Shown one piece after another: positions 1 to 7,587 of a DNA stretch of 47,942 bases. This DNA is from a virus. Under the pieces are notes generated by a model. The model ran no database searches and was not told the origin of the DNA. It saw only the letters and a list, made by a program, of their open reading frames with translations. The first letter of the stretch is position 1; each line of letters starts with the position of its first letter. The stretch covers positions 1 to 47,942 of the IMG/VR virus record IMGVR_UViG_3300028025_002290; one strand, written 5' to 3'. Made by a program: the position numbers and the translations under genes.

Positions 1-2
1 CC

Positions 3-74
3 CTGGAGGTGGCAACAGGCGAAAGATTTTCTGTCTCAACCGGGACAGGAATAAACCCCAATCCGCGTTCATAA
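3..74 (+). CDS. 3' end of an upstream gene (partial)
   Basis: An open frame enters from the left edge and ends at TAA 72-74, overlapping the AAGGAG ribosome site of the next gene. Only about 23 residues are visible, ending ...TGINPNPRS. The tight coupling to the next gene is what one expects of a real gene end. By position (just before co-chaperonin, scaffold and capsid genes) it could be the portal or another packaging gene, but the residues do not identify it. The other two frames either stop earlier or run on into the next gene out of phase. Confidence 0.5.
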   Translation: MEVATGERFSVSTGTGINPNPRS

Positions 75-83
75 GGAGCAATC

Positions 84-317
84 ATGGTAGCAATCAGCCT
101 ACACAAACAGATGGCCATGGGTAAAGGTTACCCAAAAGCCAAGAAGATCGCTAGCGATCCTTCACCAACACCTGGTTTGCCAGATGCAAACTACAAGACC
201 ATGGCCAAGATGAAGACCGAAAAGGTCACAGGCGAAGGCGGCGGCAATGGCGGCACAAACAGCCAGCGCGGAAAAGGTCCTAACCAGATCTCCACCGTCA
301 TGGGTGGACGCCGCTAA
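84..317 (+). CDS. Small basic Gly/Lys-rich hypothetical protein
   Basis: This 77-residue protein starts at an ATG with a clear AAGGAG site 5-10 bases upstream. It is rich in Lys, Gly, Ser and Asn, has no predicted membrane segment, and its C-terminal half looks disordered (GEGGGNGGTNSQRGKG). It stops immediately before the next gene's GTG. It lies at the head of the capsid gene block, so a role in head assembly is possible, but I recognise no family. Confidence 0.7.
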   Translation: MVAISLHKQMAMGKGYPKAKKIASDPSPTPGLPDANYKTMAKMKTEKVTGEGGGNGGTNSQRGKGPNQISTVMGGRR

Positions 318-518
318 GTGTTAGCAAAAATCATCACGACAATCCGAGCCGAGCAGCAGGCACTGGCCGTTGAGGCCATCAGGGTGCAGACAGCAGAAGG
401 CAAGGACATCAGCTTTGAATATGGAAAACGTCAGGGCGTCTACGCCGGCCTTGACCGAGCCGTCCAGCTGATTGAGCGGATCTATCGTGATATTGAGAAT
501 GATAGTCGAGATCTTTAA
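318..518 (+). CDS. Small helical hypothetical protein
   Basis: A 66-residue frame starts with GTG directly after the TAA of the preceding gene, so it is probably translated by coupling; no strong ribosome site of its own is visible. The sequence reads as two helices with a central FEYGKRQGVYAGLDRA segment, a pattern seen in many small phage proteins of unknown function. The opposite strand also has an open frame here (321-527), but without a ribosome site, and the + frame fits the operon. Confidence 0.6.
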   Translation: MLAKIITTIRAEQQALAVEAIRVQTAEGKDISFEYGKRQGVYAGLDRAVQLIERIYRDIENDSRDL

Positions 519-539
519 CCCCAGCATACGGAGAAGCGA

Positions 540-959
540 ATGCTACTTGAAACCCCCATGTCCTTCAACTACGCCTCATTAGACGAGGCCTTCCCAACAG
601 TAGACTGCGGTCACGAACCCCTGGGTTCACGCGTGATCGTACAAGTCCGCAAAGCCAAGAATCAAACGGCTGGCGGTATCTACATCCCGGAAGAAGCAAG
701 AAAGACAGAAGCCAGCAATACACAGATTGCCAAAGTTGTGGCAGTTGGCTGCTTGGCTTACAAGAATCGAAACACTATGGAACCGTGGCCCGAAGGTTCG
801 TGGTGTGAAGTTGGTGCCTACGTCCGTGCACCTAAATACGGAGGAGATCGTTGGACTGTAAGGTCTGGCGACGAGGAGATCGAATTTGTGATGTTCAATG
901 ACCTAGACATTCTTGCCAAGGTTACTGGAGATCCCACTGCGATCAGAGCATTCATCTAA
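540..959 (+). CDS. GroES-like co-chaperonin
   Basis: The 139-residue product matches the GroES fold. An N-terminal PLGSRVIVQVRKAKNQTAGG segment (about residues 28-47) corresponds to the 'DRVIVKR...AGGI' strand-turn and is followed by IYIPEEARKTEA, IAKVVAVG and a C-terminal VMFNDLDILAKV that matches the GroES 'V.M...DILA.V' end. The mobile loop would lie around residues 45-60. GroES caps GroEL; phage homologues such as T4 gp31 replace host GroES so that the capsid protein can fold. Its position four genes before the major capsid gene supports that role. It is longer than usual GroES (about 97 residues) because of an N-terminal extension and an insertion near residues 80-105. The start ATG has GGAGA six bases upstream. 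Confidence 0.8.
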   Translation: MLLETPMSFNYASLDEAFPTVDCGHEPLGSRVIVQVRKAKNQTAGGIYIPEEARKTEASNTQIAKVVAVGCLAYKNRNTMEPWPEGSWCEVGAYVRAPKYGGDRWTVRSGDEEIEFVMFNDLDILAKVTGDPTAIRAFI

Positions 960-978
960 CTGCTGAAAGGAGCAGGTC

Positions 979-1965
979 ATGGCTGGAGAAACACTACTCA
1001 TCGAAGATGATGAAGATCAAAAAGGCGGCAAGCCTCAGGAAGTCGAGTTTGTTCCTGTAACCACCAAACAAGGTGACGACCAGGGCGAAGACGACGATGA
1101 TGAACGCCAAGAGGACTCGCGTCTCTCAGAAGATAACGAGGAACGTGAAGACATACGACGCAAACGCCGCGAGGAGAAAGCAGATCGCGCAGCGCGTAGA
1201 AAGCAGGCTATTGAGCGAGATAAGACCGAGCTCAACTTCCTGAGGCAGCGGAATGAGGCGCTAGAAAAGCGCGTGTTCCAAGTCGAGAAGACGACCGTGG
1301 CCAATACCATCTCTGGCATTGATGCTAGGATTGCCGACACCGTGTCAGAAGTCCGGGCAGCTGAACGCATCATGGCTCATGCCATTGAGGCGGGTAACGG
1401 AGAAGATGCAGCCAAGGCTCTTCGTATCCGTGACGAGGCCATGAAGAAGGTGCAGCAGCTTCAGATGCATAAGCATCAACACAACGAGGCCGCGCAGCAA
1501 ATTCATCAACAGGCTCAACCCCAGGCACCTGGTCCTGACCCCGACATCGCGAGCTTTGCTCAAGACTGGGTGTCAAAGAACAGCTGGTACGATCCCAATG
1601 GAAAAGACGAAGCTTCAAAAATTGTGCTGGCAATCGATCAGTCGCTCGTAGAATCTGGCTATAATCCAAAAACAGAGGCATATTGGCGCGAGCTAGACAA
1701 GCGAGTGGCCAAACGATTGCCCGAGGCTAAAGGAAGCGGTAACTATGACGACAGTCAAGATGAAGATCGCCGCGGACAACGTAGAGGTCCGCCAGTTGGT
1801 TCCAGCAGGGATCAGGCCCCGCAGTCTACTCGCCGTGAAGTATACATCTCCCCAGAACGAAAGCAAGCTATGACTGATGCTGGAGTTTGGGAAGACCCCG
1901 TCCTACGCCAACGCTACTTGAAACAGTATGCGAAGTGGGACCGTGAAAACAATTCAACTCGCTGA
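979..1965 (+). CDS. Capsid scaffolding-type protein
   Basis: This 328-residue protein has the composition of a phage scaffold. The first 65 residues are very acidic (runs of D/E), followed by a long charged helix or coiled coil (about 50-170, rich in R, K, E, A), a Gln/Pro linker, and a basic C-terminal third that ends with a helical RQRYLKQYAKWDRENN. Scaffolds guide assembly of the procapsid and leave or are cleaved before packaging. The gene sits two genes upstream of the major capsid gene, the usual place. A strong GAAAGGAGCAGGTC ribosome site fixes the ATG. The call rests on composition and position, not on a catalytic motif. Confidence 0.7.
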   Translation: MAGETLLIEDDEDQKGGKPQEVEFVPVTTKQGDDQGEDDDDERQEDSRLSEDNEEREDIRRKRREEKADRAARRKQAIERDKTELNFLRQRNEALEKRVFQVEKTTVANTISGIDARIADTVSEVRAAERIMAHAIEAGNGEDAAKALRIRDEAMKKVQQLQMHKHQHNEAAQQIHQQAQPQAPGPDPDIASFAQDWVSKNSWYDPNGKDEASKIVLAIDQSLVESGYNPKTEAYWRELDKRVAKRLPEAKGSGNYDDSQDEDRRGQRRGPPVGSSRDQAPQSTRREVYISPERKQAMTDAGVWEDPVLRQRYLKQYAKWDRENNSTR

Positions 1966-1979
1966 AAGGAGTGAGGAAA

Positions 1980-2513
1980 ATGACTGATGAACGTTTAAAA
2001 AAATCCCCTGATCTTGTCCGCCAATCACGTGGAGCCACAGACCGCAATGTGACTGAAGACCGTGCTATTAGCGACGAAGATCGTGTTGAGATGTTTAGAT
2101 CTCAATTTTTCCAAGACGCATTGCCAGATCTGCCAAAGATCCCTGGCTTTCACACATGTTGGTTGACCACCACTAACCCCCGCGACTCCATTCAGCAACG
2201 GATCCGGTTGGGTTATCAACCTATTAAAGCCGAAGACGTGCCTGGCTGGGAATATGTTTCCATCAAGTCGGGTGAATGGCAAGGGTTTATTGGTGTCAAC
2301 GAGATGCTTGCATTCAAGCTGCCTATGTCTCTCTATTCACGATTCATGCAAGAAGCTCACCATGACGCTCCTGCACGTGAGGATGAGAAGCTTACAGCCA
2401 TCTTGGACGGCATTAAAGAAGCTGCAGCAGCTGCAGGCGGACGTGTGATTGAAGGTGATGGTATTCAGGCATTGCGCGAAAACCCTGGTCGAGCTAAATT
2501 TGAAGAGCTTTGA
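1980..2513 (+). CDS. Conserved hypothetical protein of the head gene block
   Basis: I chose ATG 1980 (177 residues) over the in-frame GTG at 1971, because GGAG at 1968-1971 lies eight bases before the ATG. The middle of the protein (PGFHTCWLTTTNPRDSIQQR, then LGYQPIKAEDVPGWEY) looks like a compact folded domain. The C-terminal third is a helix rich in Ala and Glu. It has no membrane segment or known catalytic motif. It lies between scaffold and capsid genes and may be a minor head protein; I do not know its function. Confidence 0.7.
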   Translation: MTDERLKKSPDLVRQSRGATDRNVTEDRAISDEDRVEMFRSQFFQDALPDLPKIPGFHTCWLTTTNPRDSIQQRIRLGYQPIKAEDVPGWEYVSIKSGEWQGFIGVNEMLAFKLPMSLYSRFMQEAHHDAPAREDEKLTAILDGIKEAAAAAGGRVIEGDGIQALRENPGRAKFEEL

Positions 2514-2548
2514 CCAATCCACCAATTCTCTTTTGAGGAAAAGCAAAC

Positions 2549-3115
2549 ATGTCTACTACTAGCACACCGTTTGGCTTCCAGCCCGTTTACCACGCAAGTG
2601 GTTTCGTGCGCCCGGCAGCCTTCACGCTGGCGGACAACGCTGCAGTTACCTTGTTGCAATACCAACCTGTGGCGATTAACACGTCCACTGGTGTTGTAAC
2701 TCCGGCAACTGTTGGCGATGCCTTCGTCGGTACTTTCATGGGTGTTGAATTCACCGATGGCGATGGTCGCCGTCGTGTTTCCAACAAGTTCCTTGCGAAC
2801 ACCCCTGCAACTGAGGTGACCGCGTACATCACGCGCGACCCTGCTATCGTTTATCAGATCCAAGCCAATGGCTCTGTAAACATTAGCAACATTGGCAACC
2901 AATACAACTTTGGTTCAATCACTGCCGGTTCTACCGTCATTGGTTTGAGCACATGCGTGTTGGACACAGCCTCTGTTGTTGCTTCAGGCAGCACTGCCCA
3001 AATGCGCGTGATCGGAATTACCCCCGGTCCCGATAATGCATGGGGTGATGCTTATACGATTGTCCAAGTTCAGATCTCTGAGCATCAGGACGTTGCCACC
3101 ATCAACGCTTACTAA
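2549..3115 (+). CDS. Probable head decoration or minor capsid protein
   Basis: The 188-residue product begins MSTTSTPFGFQPVYHASG and continues as a beta-rich chain with many V, T, G and few charged residues. It includes a GTFMGVEFTDGDGRRRVSNK turn and an AYITRDPAIVYQIQANG strand pair. This 'TPFGxxPVYHxSG' start is familiar from phage virion proteins encoded just upstream of the major capsid gene, often called decoration or capsid-stabilising proteins. The gene ends 11 bases before the capsid gene, implying matched high expression. The start has TTTTGAGGAAAAGC upstream. Function is inferred from position and composition. Confidence 0.65.
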   Translation: MSTTSTPFGFQPVYHASGFVRPAAFTLADNAAVTLLQYQPVAINTSTGVVTPATVGDAFVGTFMGVEFTDGDGRRRVSNKFLANTPATEVTAYITRDPAIVYQIQANGSVNISNIGNQYNFGSITAGSTVIGLSTCVLDTASVVASGSTAQMRVIGITPGPDNAWGDAYTIVQVQISEHQDVATINAY

Positions 3116-3126
3116 GGAGCTAAAAA

Positions 3127-4041
3127 ATGGCTGTCCCAATGCGCAGTACGGACTTTCGGTCCATTGTCGAACCCATTTTGAACGAAGAGTTCGATGGCTT
3201 ATATAACCAGCGCGCTGATGAGTGGAAACAAGTTTTCACTGAGCGTAACGGTATCCCACGTAACTACCACGAAGAGCCCGTCTTGTACGGTTTCGGAGCG
3301 GCTCCTGAGTTGCCTGACGGCATGCCAGTGACCTACCAATCTGGTGGCGTCCTGTTCAATGCACGTTACGTCTACAAGGTCTACGGTCTGGCTTTTGCCT
3401 TGACCAAGGTCCTCGTGGAAGACGGCGACCACATCTCTATCGGTCAGACTTACGCCAAACACTTGGCACAGTCCCTGATTGAGACGAAAGAAACTTTGTG
3501 TGCCAACATCCTGAACCGCGCCTTCAACAGCGCGTATGCAGGCGGTGACGGCGTGTCGTTGGTTAACTCAGCACACCCTATCGCCTCAGGCACATTCAGC
3601 AACGTGTTGACCACAGCGGCTAACTTGTCGCAAACATCTCTTGAGCAGATGCTCATTCAGATCCGCAACGCCATTGACAACAATGGTAAGCGTATCCGTT
3701 TGACTCCTACCAAGTTGGTGTTGAGCCCAAGCAACGTGTTCCAAGGTGAAGTGCTGTTGAAGTCCGTCCTGCGCGCAGGTACTGGCAACAACGACATCAA
3801 CCCAATCAACTCGATGGGCATGATCGACGGCGGCCAAGCTAACTTGTCACGTTTGACTTCAACTACCGCTTGGTGGGTGCAGACAGACGCTAAGGTCGGC
3901 TTGCAGTTGATGATGCGTCGTAAGCTTGAGAAGAGCATGGAAGGTGATTTCGAAACCGACTCTATGCGCTACAAAGCAACCGAGCGTTACATCCCAGGTT
4001 GGACTGACCCACGTACCATCTACGGTACAGCAGGTCTGTAA
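3127..4041 (+). CDS. Major capsid protein
   Basis: The 304-residue protein has features of HK97-fold, Mu-gpT-like major head proteins. These are an N-terminal helix (DFRSIVEPILNEEFDG), an E-loop-like beta stretch (VTYQSGGVLFNARYVYKVYG), a long spine helix (AKHLAQSLIETKETLCANIL), the NSAHPIASG segment, the helix QTSLEQMLIQIRNAIDNNGK followed by LTPTKLVLSPSN, and a C-terminal RYKATERYIPGWTDPRTIYG. It builds the icosahedral shell. It follows the scaffold and decoration genes and is followed at once by a strong hairpin terminator, as expected of the most highly expressed phage gene. AAGGAGC lies just before the ATG. No protease domain is visible nearby. Confidence 0.85.
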   Translation: MAVPMRSTDFRSIVEPILNEEFDGLYNQRADEWKQVFTERNGIPRNYHEEPVLYGFGAAPELPDGMPVTYQSGGVLFNARYVYKVYGLAFALTKVLVEDGDHISIGQTYAKHLAQSLIETKETLCANILNRAFNSAYAGGDGVSLVNSAHPIASGTFSNVLTTAANLSQTSLEQMLIQIRNAIDNNGKRIRLTPTKLVLSPSNVFQGEVLLKSVLRAGTGNNDINPINSMGMIDGGQANLSRLTSTTAWWVQTDAKVGLQLMMRRKLEKSMEGDFETDSMRYKATERYIPGWTDPRTIYGTAGL

Positions 4042-4043
4042 AC

Positions 4044-4079
4044 AAGAAGGGGGCGAAAGTCCCCTTCTTTTCATTTTTT
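4044..4079 (+). terminator. Rho-independent terminator after the capsid gene
   Basis: AAGAAGGGG at 4044-4052 pairs perfectly with CCCCTTCTT at 4061-4069. The stem can extend by G-U and C-G pairs to close a GAAA tetraloop at 4055-4058, giving up to 11 pairs. A T-rich tail (TTTCATTTTTT) follows. It lies 3 bases after the capsid stop codon. Because virion genes continue downstream on the same strand with no obvious strong promoter, it probably lets part of the transcription through. Confidence 0.85.
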
Positions 4080-4110
4080 AATTTGTCAAGCTTTTCAAGG
4101 AGAAGACACC

Positions 4111-5346
4111 ATGCCTCAGTATTCAGACGACCTCTTTTTAGGTTCCTCACAAACATTCATGGGCACTGGCTTGCGCAACGCCAGTTCCACTTTCACTGGT
4201 AGCATCTCTACCACCACCCTCACCGTGACAGCTATGTTGTCAGGTGACCCTTTGATCATTGGCCAATACGTCGATGGTTCAGGCGTAACCAACGGCACCT
4301 ACATCACCGCTTTTGTTAGCGGAAACGGCGGCACAGGTACCTACACCGTCAACACTTCCCAGTCGGCCAGCAGCACCACCATGTTTGCCAACGGCAACGC
4401 CCTGCTCGGTGATCCTGCTCCAATGGACCGCGGTGTTGGCCCCTTGGGTCGCATCTACGTTTGGGACACTATTCCTCAAGCCCTGGTTGCAAACAACATT
4501 GCCGCTTCACAAACTCCAGCAGCTGCCGGTTCTTTGACCTTGACTGCCGGTACTTCAGTGAAGTCTACCACCAATGCAGCGGCTATCTCCGTGCTTCAAC
4601 TTGACGTGCCTCGTGCAGTTAAAGTGACAACTTCTACTGCCGCTGTTGCTACCTTGTCTACCGTTGTGATTGCAGGTACAGGTGGTCAAATTACTTTTGC
4701 TTCGCAAGCAGGTTTGGTTACTGGTCAACGTTTGACTATCTCTGGTACTTTGGGTGGCACAGGCACAATCACTGGCTACACAGACCCAACAACCTACATC
4801 TTGACCGCTGTGACAGCTACATCAGCTACCCTGACCACTACGGCAGGTGCAGCAGTTGTGACAACCGCTGGTACACCAACAGGCCTGACTTACACCTTGG
4901 GCGTGGCTCCCGCCACCATCACCGTGTCAGGCTACGACTACTACGGCCAAGCCATGAGCGAAGCAATTACGTCTAGCGCAGCGGTTAGCACAGCTGTGAA
5001 TGGCAAGAAAGCTTTCTACCAGATCAGCGGCATCACAACATCTGGCGCAACAGGAACAGCCATAACTGTTGGAACTACTGACATCCTTGGCATCCCAGTG
5101 CGGGTGACCAACGCAGCGTACATCGCCAGCGTGAAGACTAACAGCACACTTGCACAAGATACCGGCACGTTTGTTGCCGCTGCCACAGCTACTGCTACCA
5201 CTACCACAGGCGACGTTCGTGGAACCTACGTTCCAGGCACTGCGTCTGACGGTATCAATCGCACTGTGATGGGCATCTTGTTGCCTGCAATCGCTGTTGG
5301 ACCTAACTCAACCCGCGTTGGCGCTCTTGGCGTAACTCAGGCCTAA
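4111..5346 (+). CDS. Beta-rich virion protein with Ig-like repeat modules
   Basis: This 411-residue protein is dominated by Thr, Ala, Gly, Val and Ser and has almost no Lys or Glu, typical of beta-structured virion surface proteins. Residues about 28-93 form a module (SGxTLTV...GQYV.GSGV..GTYITA...[11 protein letters not shown]) that also occurs inside the fibre gene at 11008. Residues about 185-270 contain a second module ([19 protein letters not shown]...). The end is ISGITTSG...[11 protein letters not shown]. It follows the capsid terminator and has its own strong site (CAAGGAGAAGACACC). It may be a head fibre or other surface protein; function is not proven. Confidence 0.7.
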   Translation: MPQYSDDLFLGSSQTFMGTGLRNASSTFTGSISTTTLTVTAMLSGDPLIIGQYVDGSGVTNGTYITAFVSGNGGTGTYTVNTSQSASSTTMFANGNALLGDPAPMDRGVGPLGRIYVWDTIPQALVANNIAASQTPAAAGSLTLTAGTSVKSTTNAAAISVLQLDVPRAVKVTTSTAAVATLSTVVIAGTGGQITFASQAGLVTGQRLTISGTLGGTGTITGYTDPTTYILTAVTATSATLTTTAGAAVVTTAGTPTGLTYTLGVAPATITVSGYDYYGQAMSEAITSSAAVSTAVNGKKAFYQISGITTSGATGTAITVGTTDILGIPVRVTNAAYIASVKTNSTLAQDTGTFVAAATATATTTTGDVRGTYVPGTASDGINRTVMGILLPAIAVGPNSTRVGALGVTQA

Positions 5347-5353
5347 TTAACCA

Positions 5354-5369
5354 GGGGGCTTCGGCCCCC
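5354..5369 (+). other. UUCG-capped intergenic hairpin
   Basis: GGGGGC at 5354-5359 and GCCCCC at 5364-5369 enclose a TTCG loop: the extra-stable C(UUCG)G tetraloop. It follows the stop at 5346. No T-run follows (ATCCTTAATGG), so it is more likely an mRNA-stabilising or processing hairpin than a complete intrinsic terminator. A near copy occurs at 35203-35218. Confidence 0.7.
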
Positions 5370-5389
5370 ATCCTTAATGGGAGATTGAT

Positions 5390-5794
5390 ATGGCTGATGC
5401 AGTCACAAGCCAAACGCTTATTGATGGTGAGCGTTTGGTCATCATGAAATTCACCAACATCAGTGACGGCACGGGCGAGTCTGCTGTATTAAAGGTAGAT
5501 GTTTCTGCACTAGCAGCAAGCGCAACAGGAGCGGTCTGCGATAGGGTTACGGTTACCAAAATTTACATTTCTACTCATGGCATGGAAGTCAGAATGCTTT
5601 GGGACGCCACAACAGATGTGCCGTTTTTTCTATCAGCGCCCAATGCTACCCAAACGCTTGACATGAGCGCTTTTGGTGGTATTACTAACAACGGCGGTGC
5701 TGGAGTTACTGGCGACATTATGTTTAGCACGGCTGATGCTTCTTCTGGTGACACCTACTGGTGTATCTTGGAGATGGTCAAGGGTTACGCATAA
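5390..5794 (+). CDS. Conserved virion-associated hypothetical protein
   Basis: The 134-residue product is beta-rich, with AVLKVDVSALAAS, VTVTKIYISTHGMEVRMLWDA and DTYWCILEMVKGYA segments suggesting a compact jelly-roll or Ig-like fold. It has no signal peptide or membrane helix. The gene has a GGGAGATTGAT ribosome site and its TAA overlaps the next ATG by one base, so the two are co-translated. Similar small proteins sit near decoration and fibre genes in many phages, but I cannot assign a role. Confidence 0.65.
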   Translation: MADAVTSQTLIDGERLVIMKFTNISDGTGESAVLKVDVSALAASATGAVCDRVTVTKIYISTHGMEVRMLWDATTDVPFFLSAPNATQTLDMSAFGGITNNGGAGVTGDIMFSTADASSGDTYWCILEMVKGYA

Positions 5795-6354
5795 TGGCAA
5801 ACCTAAAGATCACGGACTTACCTGCAGGCACCACGCTTGTTGGCACAGAGCAGTTTGAGTCGGTCCAGTCCGCCTCTTCTGTCAAGCTGACTGCTGACCA
5901 GATCAAGGCCTTTGCCAATTCCGTTCCAACCTTGCTGGTTGAGACGGCCAACACCAACACACCGGCCACTGCTGCAACTTTAAGTCATCAGACTTCAGGT
6001 ACTGCCGCAGTCGGCATTGGAACCCGTCTTGCTTTCCAGTGCGAGACATCGGCTAGTAACACAGAGATTGGCGCTTTGCTTTCGGCAGTAAGCACAAATG
6101 TAGGCTCCGGCACAGAAGCTTTCAACTTGCAAGTCTTGTTGATGGCAGCAGGTGCAGCAGCAACAGCGGTTGCTACATTCAACAGCAACGGCAATTTTGG
6201 CGTCACCGGCAACACCATCAACCTCCCCAACACTAGGACCCCTGCTTCGGCATCAGCTCCTGGTACAACAGGAGACATTTGCTGGGACACCAGTTACATC
6301 TACGTGTGCGTGGCGACTGACACGTGGAAACGTGTGGCGATTGCAACATGGTAA
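5794..6354 (+). CDS. Short fibre-like virion protein
   Basis: I start this gene at ATG 5794, which overlaps the previous TAA, giving 186 residues; an in-frame upstream start at 5761 would run 33 bases back into the previous gene. The N-terminus MANLKITDLPAGTTLVGTEQFESVQ is a common attachment-type start of phage fibre proteins. The middle is Ala/Thr/Gly-rich, with FNSNGNFGVTGNTINLPN resembling the 'SGNVGIG' fibre motif. The C-terminus (SAPGTTGDICWDTSYIYVCV) resembles the tip segment of many phage fibres. It probably forms a short trimeric fibre or spike. Confidence 0.65.
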   Translation: MANLKITDLPAGTTLVGTEQFESVQSASSVKLTADQIKAFANSVPTLLVETANTNTPATAATLSHQTSGTAAVGIGTRLAFQCETSASNTEIGALLSAVSTNVGSGTEAFNLQVLLMAAGAAATAVATFNSNGNFGVTGNTINLPNTRTPASASAPGTTGDICWDTSYIYVCVATDTWKRVAIATW

Positions 6355-6659
6355 ACGATCACAAGTTTGGTAAAGGCGGAGGCACTTTGTTTGTAGCAAA
6401 GGGCGGAGCCGTCTGGGCGCGCAAAGAGGGACAAAATCCCAAAGGCGGCTTAAACCAAAAAGGTCGTGATGCCTACAACAGCAAGACAGGCGGCAATTTA
6501 AAGCCACCGGTCTCTGCCAAGCAAGCTGCAAAGAGCCCCAAGGCTGCAGGACGTCGTGACAGTTTTTGTGCGCGAATGTCAGGCATGCCTGGTCCAATGA
6601 AAGACGACAAAGGCCGACCAACCAGGAAAGCCCTTGCCCTTAACAAGTGGGACTGCTGA
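6348..6659 (+). CDS. Small basic protein of a conserved phage family, unknown function
   Basis: ATG 6348 overlaps the previous stop; the GTG at 6324 is an unlikely alternative start inside the previous gene. The 103-residue product is strongly basic. It opens with FGKGGGTLFVAKGG and contains a conserved-looking core: GLNQKGRDAYNSKTGGNLKPP, a SFCARMSGMPGP segment and a C-terminal PTRKALALNKWDC. This core resembles a family of short phage proteins of unknown function (I believe the DUF6321-type group, not verified). Lys/Arg content suggests nucleic-acid contact or a capsid-internal role. It starts a run of three Lys/Gly-rich genes. Confidence 0.65.
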   Translation: MVNDHKFGKGGGTLFVAKGGAVWARKEGQNPKGGLNQKGRDAYNSKTGGNLKPPVSAKQAAKSPKAAGRRDSFCARMSGMPGPMKDDKGRPTRKALALNKWDC

Positions 6660-6660
6660 T

Positions 6661-6858
6661 ATGATAGGAAAGAAAATGGCCTTCGCAAAAGGGGGCAAAG
6701 TAAAAGCACCTTGGGATAAGCCAAGGCCAAAAGACCTGCCAAAGCCTAAAAAGCTGTCGTCTTCTGCCAAGTCAAGTGCTAAGGCAGCCGCCGCAGCAGC
6801 CGGACGCCCCTATCCCAACCTTGTAGATAACATGCGGGCAGCCGCAAAAAGGAAATAA
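6661..6858 (+). CDS. Small Lys/Ala-rich protein
   Basis: The 65-residue product is highly basic, with MAFAKGGKVKAPWDKPRPKD followed by a Ser/Lys/Ala stretch and a C-terminal GRPYPNLVDNMRAAAKRK. Two starts are possible: ATG 6661 right after the preceding stop, or ATG 6676 (MAFAKGG...), which has AGGAAAG just before it. It carries the FAKGGK version of a short motif found in six proteins of this window. The composition suggests nucleic-acid binding or a virion-internal peptide. No known family recognised. Confidence 0.6.
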   Translation: MIGKKMAFAKGGKVKAPWDKPRPKDLPKPKKLSSSAKSSAKAAAAAAGRPYPNLVDNMRAAAKRK

Positions 6859-6859
6859 C

Positions 6860-7519
6860 ATGGGAAAAAATATCAAATATGGGGAATTTACGTTCCCTGC
6901 GTCGCCTGTCCGTCCAACTGGTCGTGCAGTATCCACTGCAAAGTCAACAAAAGGCATCCCTAAGGCCATGTATGACGCTCCGCATGCCATGAAAGATGGC
7001 GGATATGCTAAAGGTGGTCCAAAAGTCAAGCCAAAACGTGAACCAGAAGCCATGGTCCGCAAGGAAGTGGCTCTTTTGCGTAAGTCTGGCGCCCCAAAGG
7101 CCCTGATAAGCCACGAAGTGCGCGAAATGTCCGGTGAGATGGACACTCCGGCCACAAAAAAGGCTGAAGTGGGCATGATGCGCAAGGCAAAAGCGCCTCT
7201 GACCATGCTCAAGCATGAGATGGAAGAGCCTACAGGCATGAAAAAGGGCGGAATGGCTGGCTGCTATGCTGAAGGCGGTCAATATGCTGCAGGTACTCGC
7301 TCCAAGATGGATGCCGAAGGCAAGGCCGGGAACAAATTGGCCAAAAAGTTTGGTACCGAGAGCCAAAAATACGCAAAAGGCGGGGCTGTTGAAGCAAAGC
7401 TTGAAAAGCACGCCAATATGCCTGCTGGCAAGGCCCACGGTCCAGGAGCCGGAAACAAGCTTGCCAAGGGTGGCGTGCCAACGTTCTCAAAAGTTCCAAA
7501 ATTTGGCAAGATGAAGTAA
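6860..7519 (+). CDS. Lys/Gly-rich repetitive basic protein with AKGG motifs
   Basis: This 219-residue protein is very basic and repetitive. It contains DGGYAKGGPK, MKKGGMAGCYAEGG, QKYAKGGAVE and NKLAKGGVPT, a related helix pair (MVRKEVALLRKSGAPKALIS and VGMMRKAKAPLTMLKHEMEE, about residues 65-90 and 105-125) that looks like an internal duplication, and a KVPKFGKMK end. It has no membrane segment. Such composition fits a DNA-condensing or capsid-internal protein, but no family with known function is evident. It lies one base after the previous stop, with AAAAAGGAAATAAC as ribosome site. Confidence 0.65.
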   Translation: MGKNIKYGEFTFPASPVRPTGRAVSTAKSTKGIPKAMYDAPHAMKDGGYAKGGPKVKPKREPEAMVRKEVALLRKSGAPKALISHEVREMSGEMDTPATKKAEVGMMRKAKAPLTMLKHEMEEPTGMKKGGMAGCYAEGGQYAAGTRSKMDAEGKAGNKLAKKFGTESQKYAKGGAVEAKLEKHANMPAGKAHGPGAGNKLAKGGVPTFSKVPKFGKMK

Positions 7520-7587
7520 AATAAAGGCAATCCCCCTGGGTCTGCCATTGACGGCATGCCGCAACTCAACAAATAGGAGCAGATCCG

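Noticed and set aside
7530-7580. TTGACG plus AAATAG, 17 bases apart, as a promoter
   Set aside because: The -10 is poor, no second feature supports it, and the genes on both sides are part of a continuous operon.
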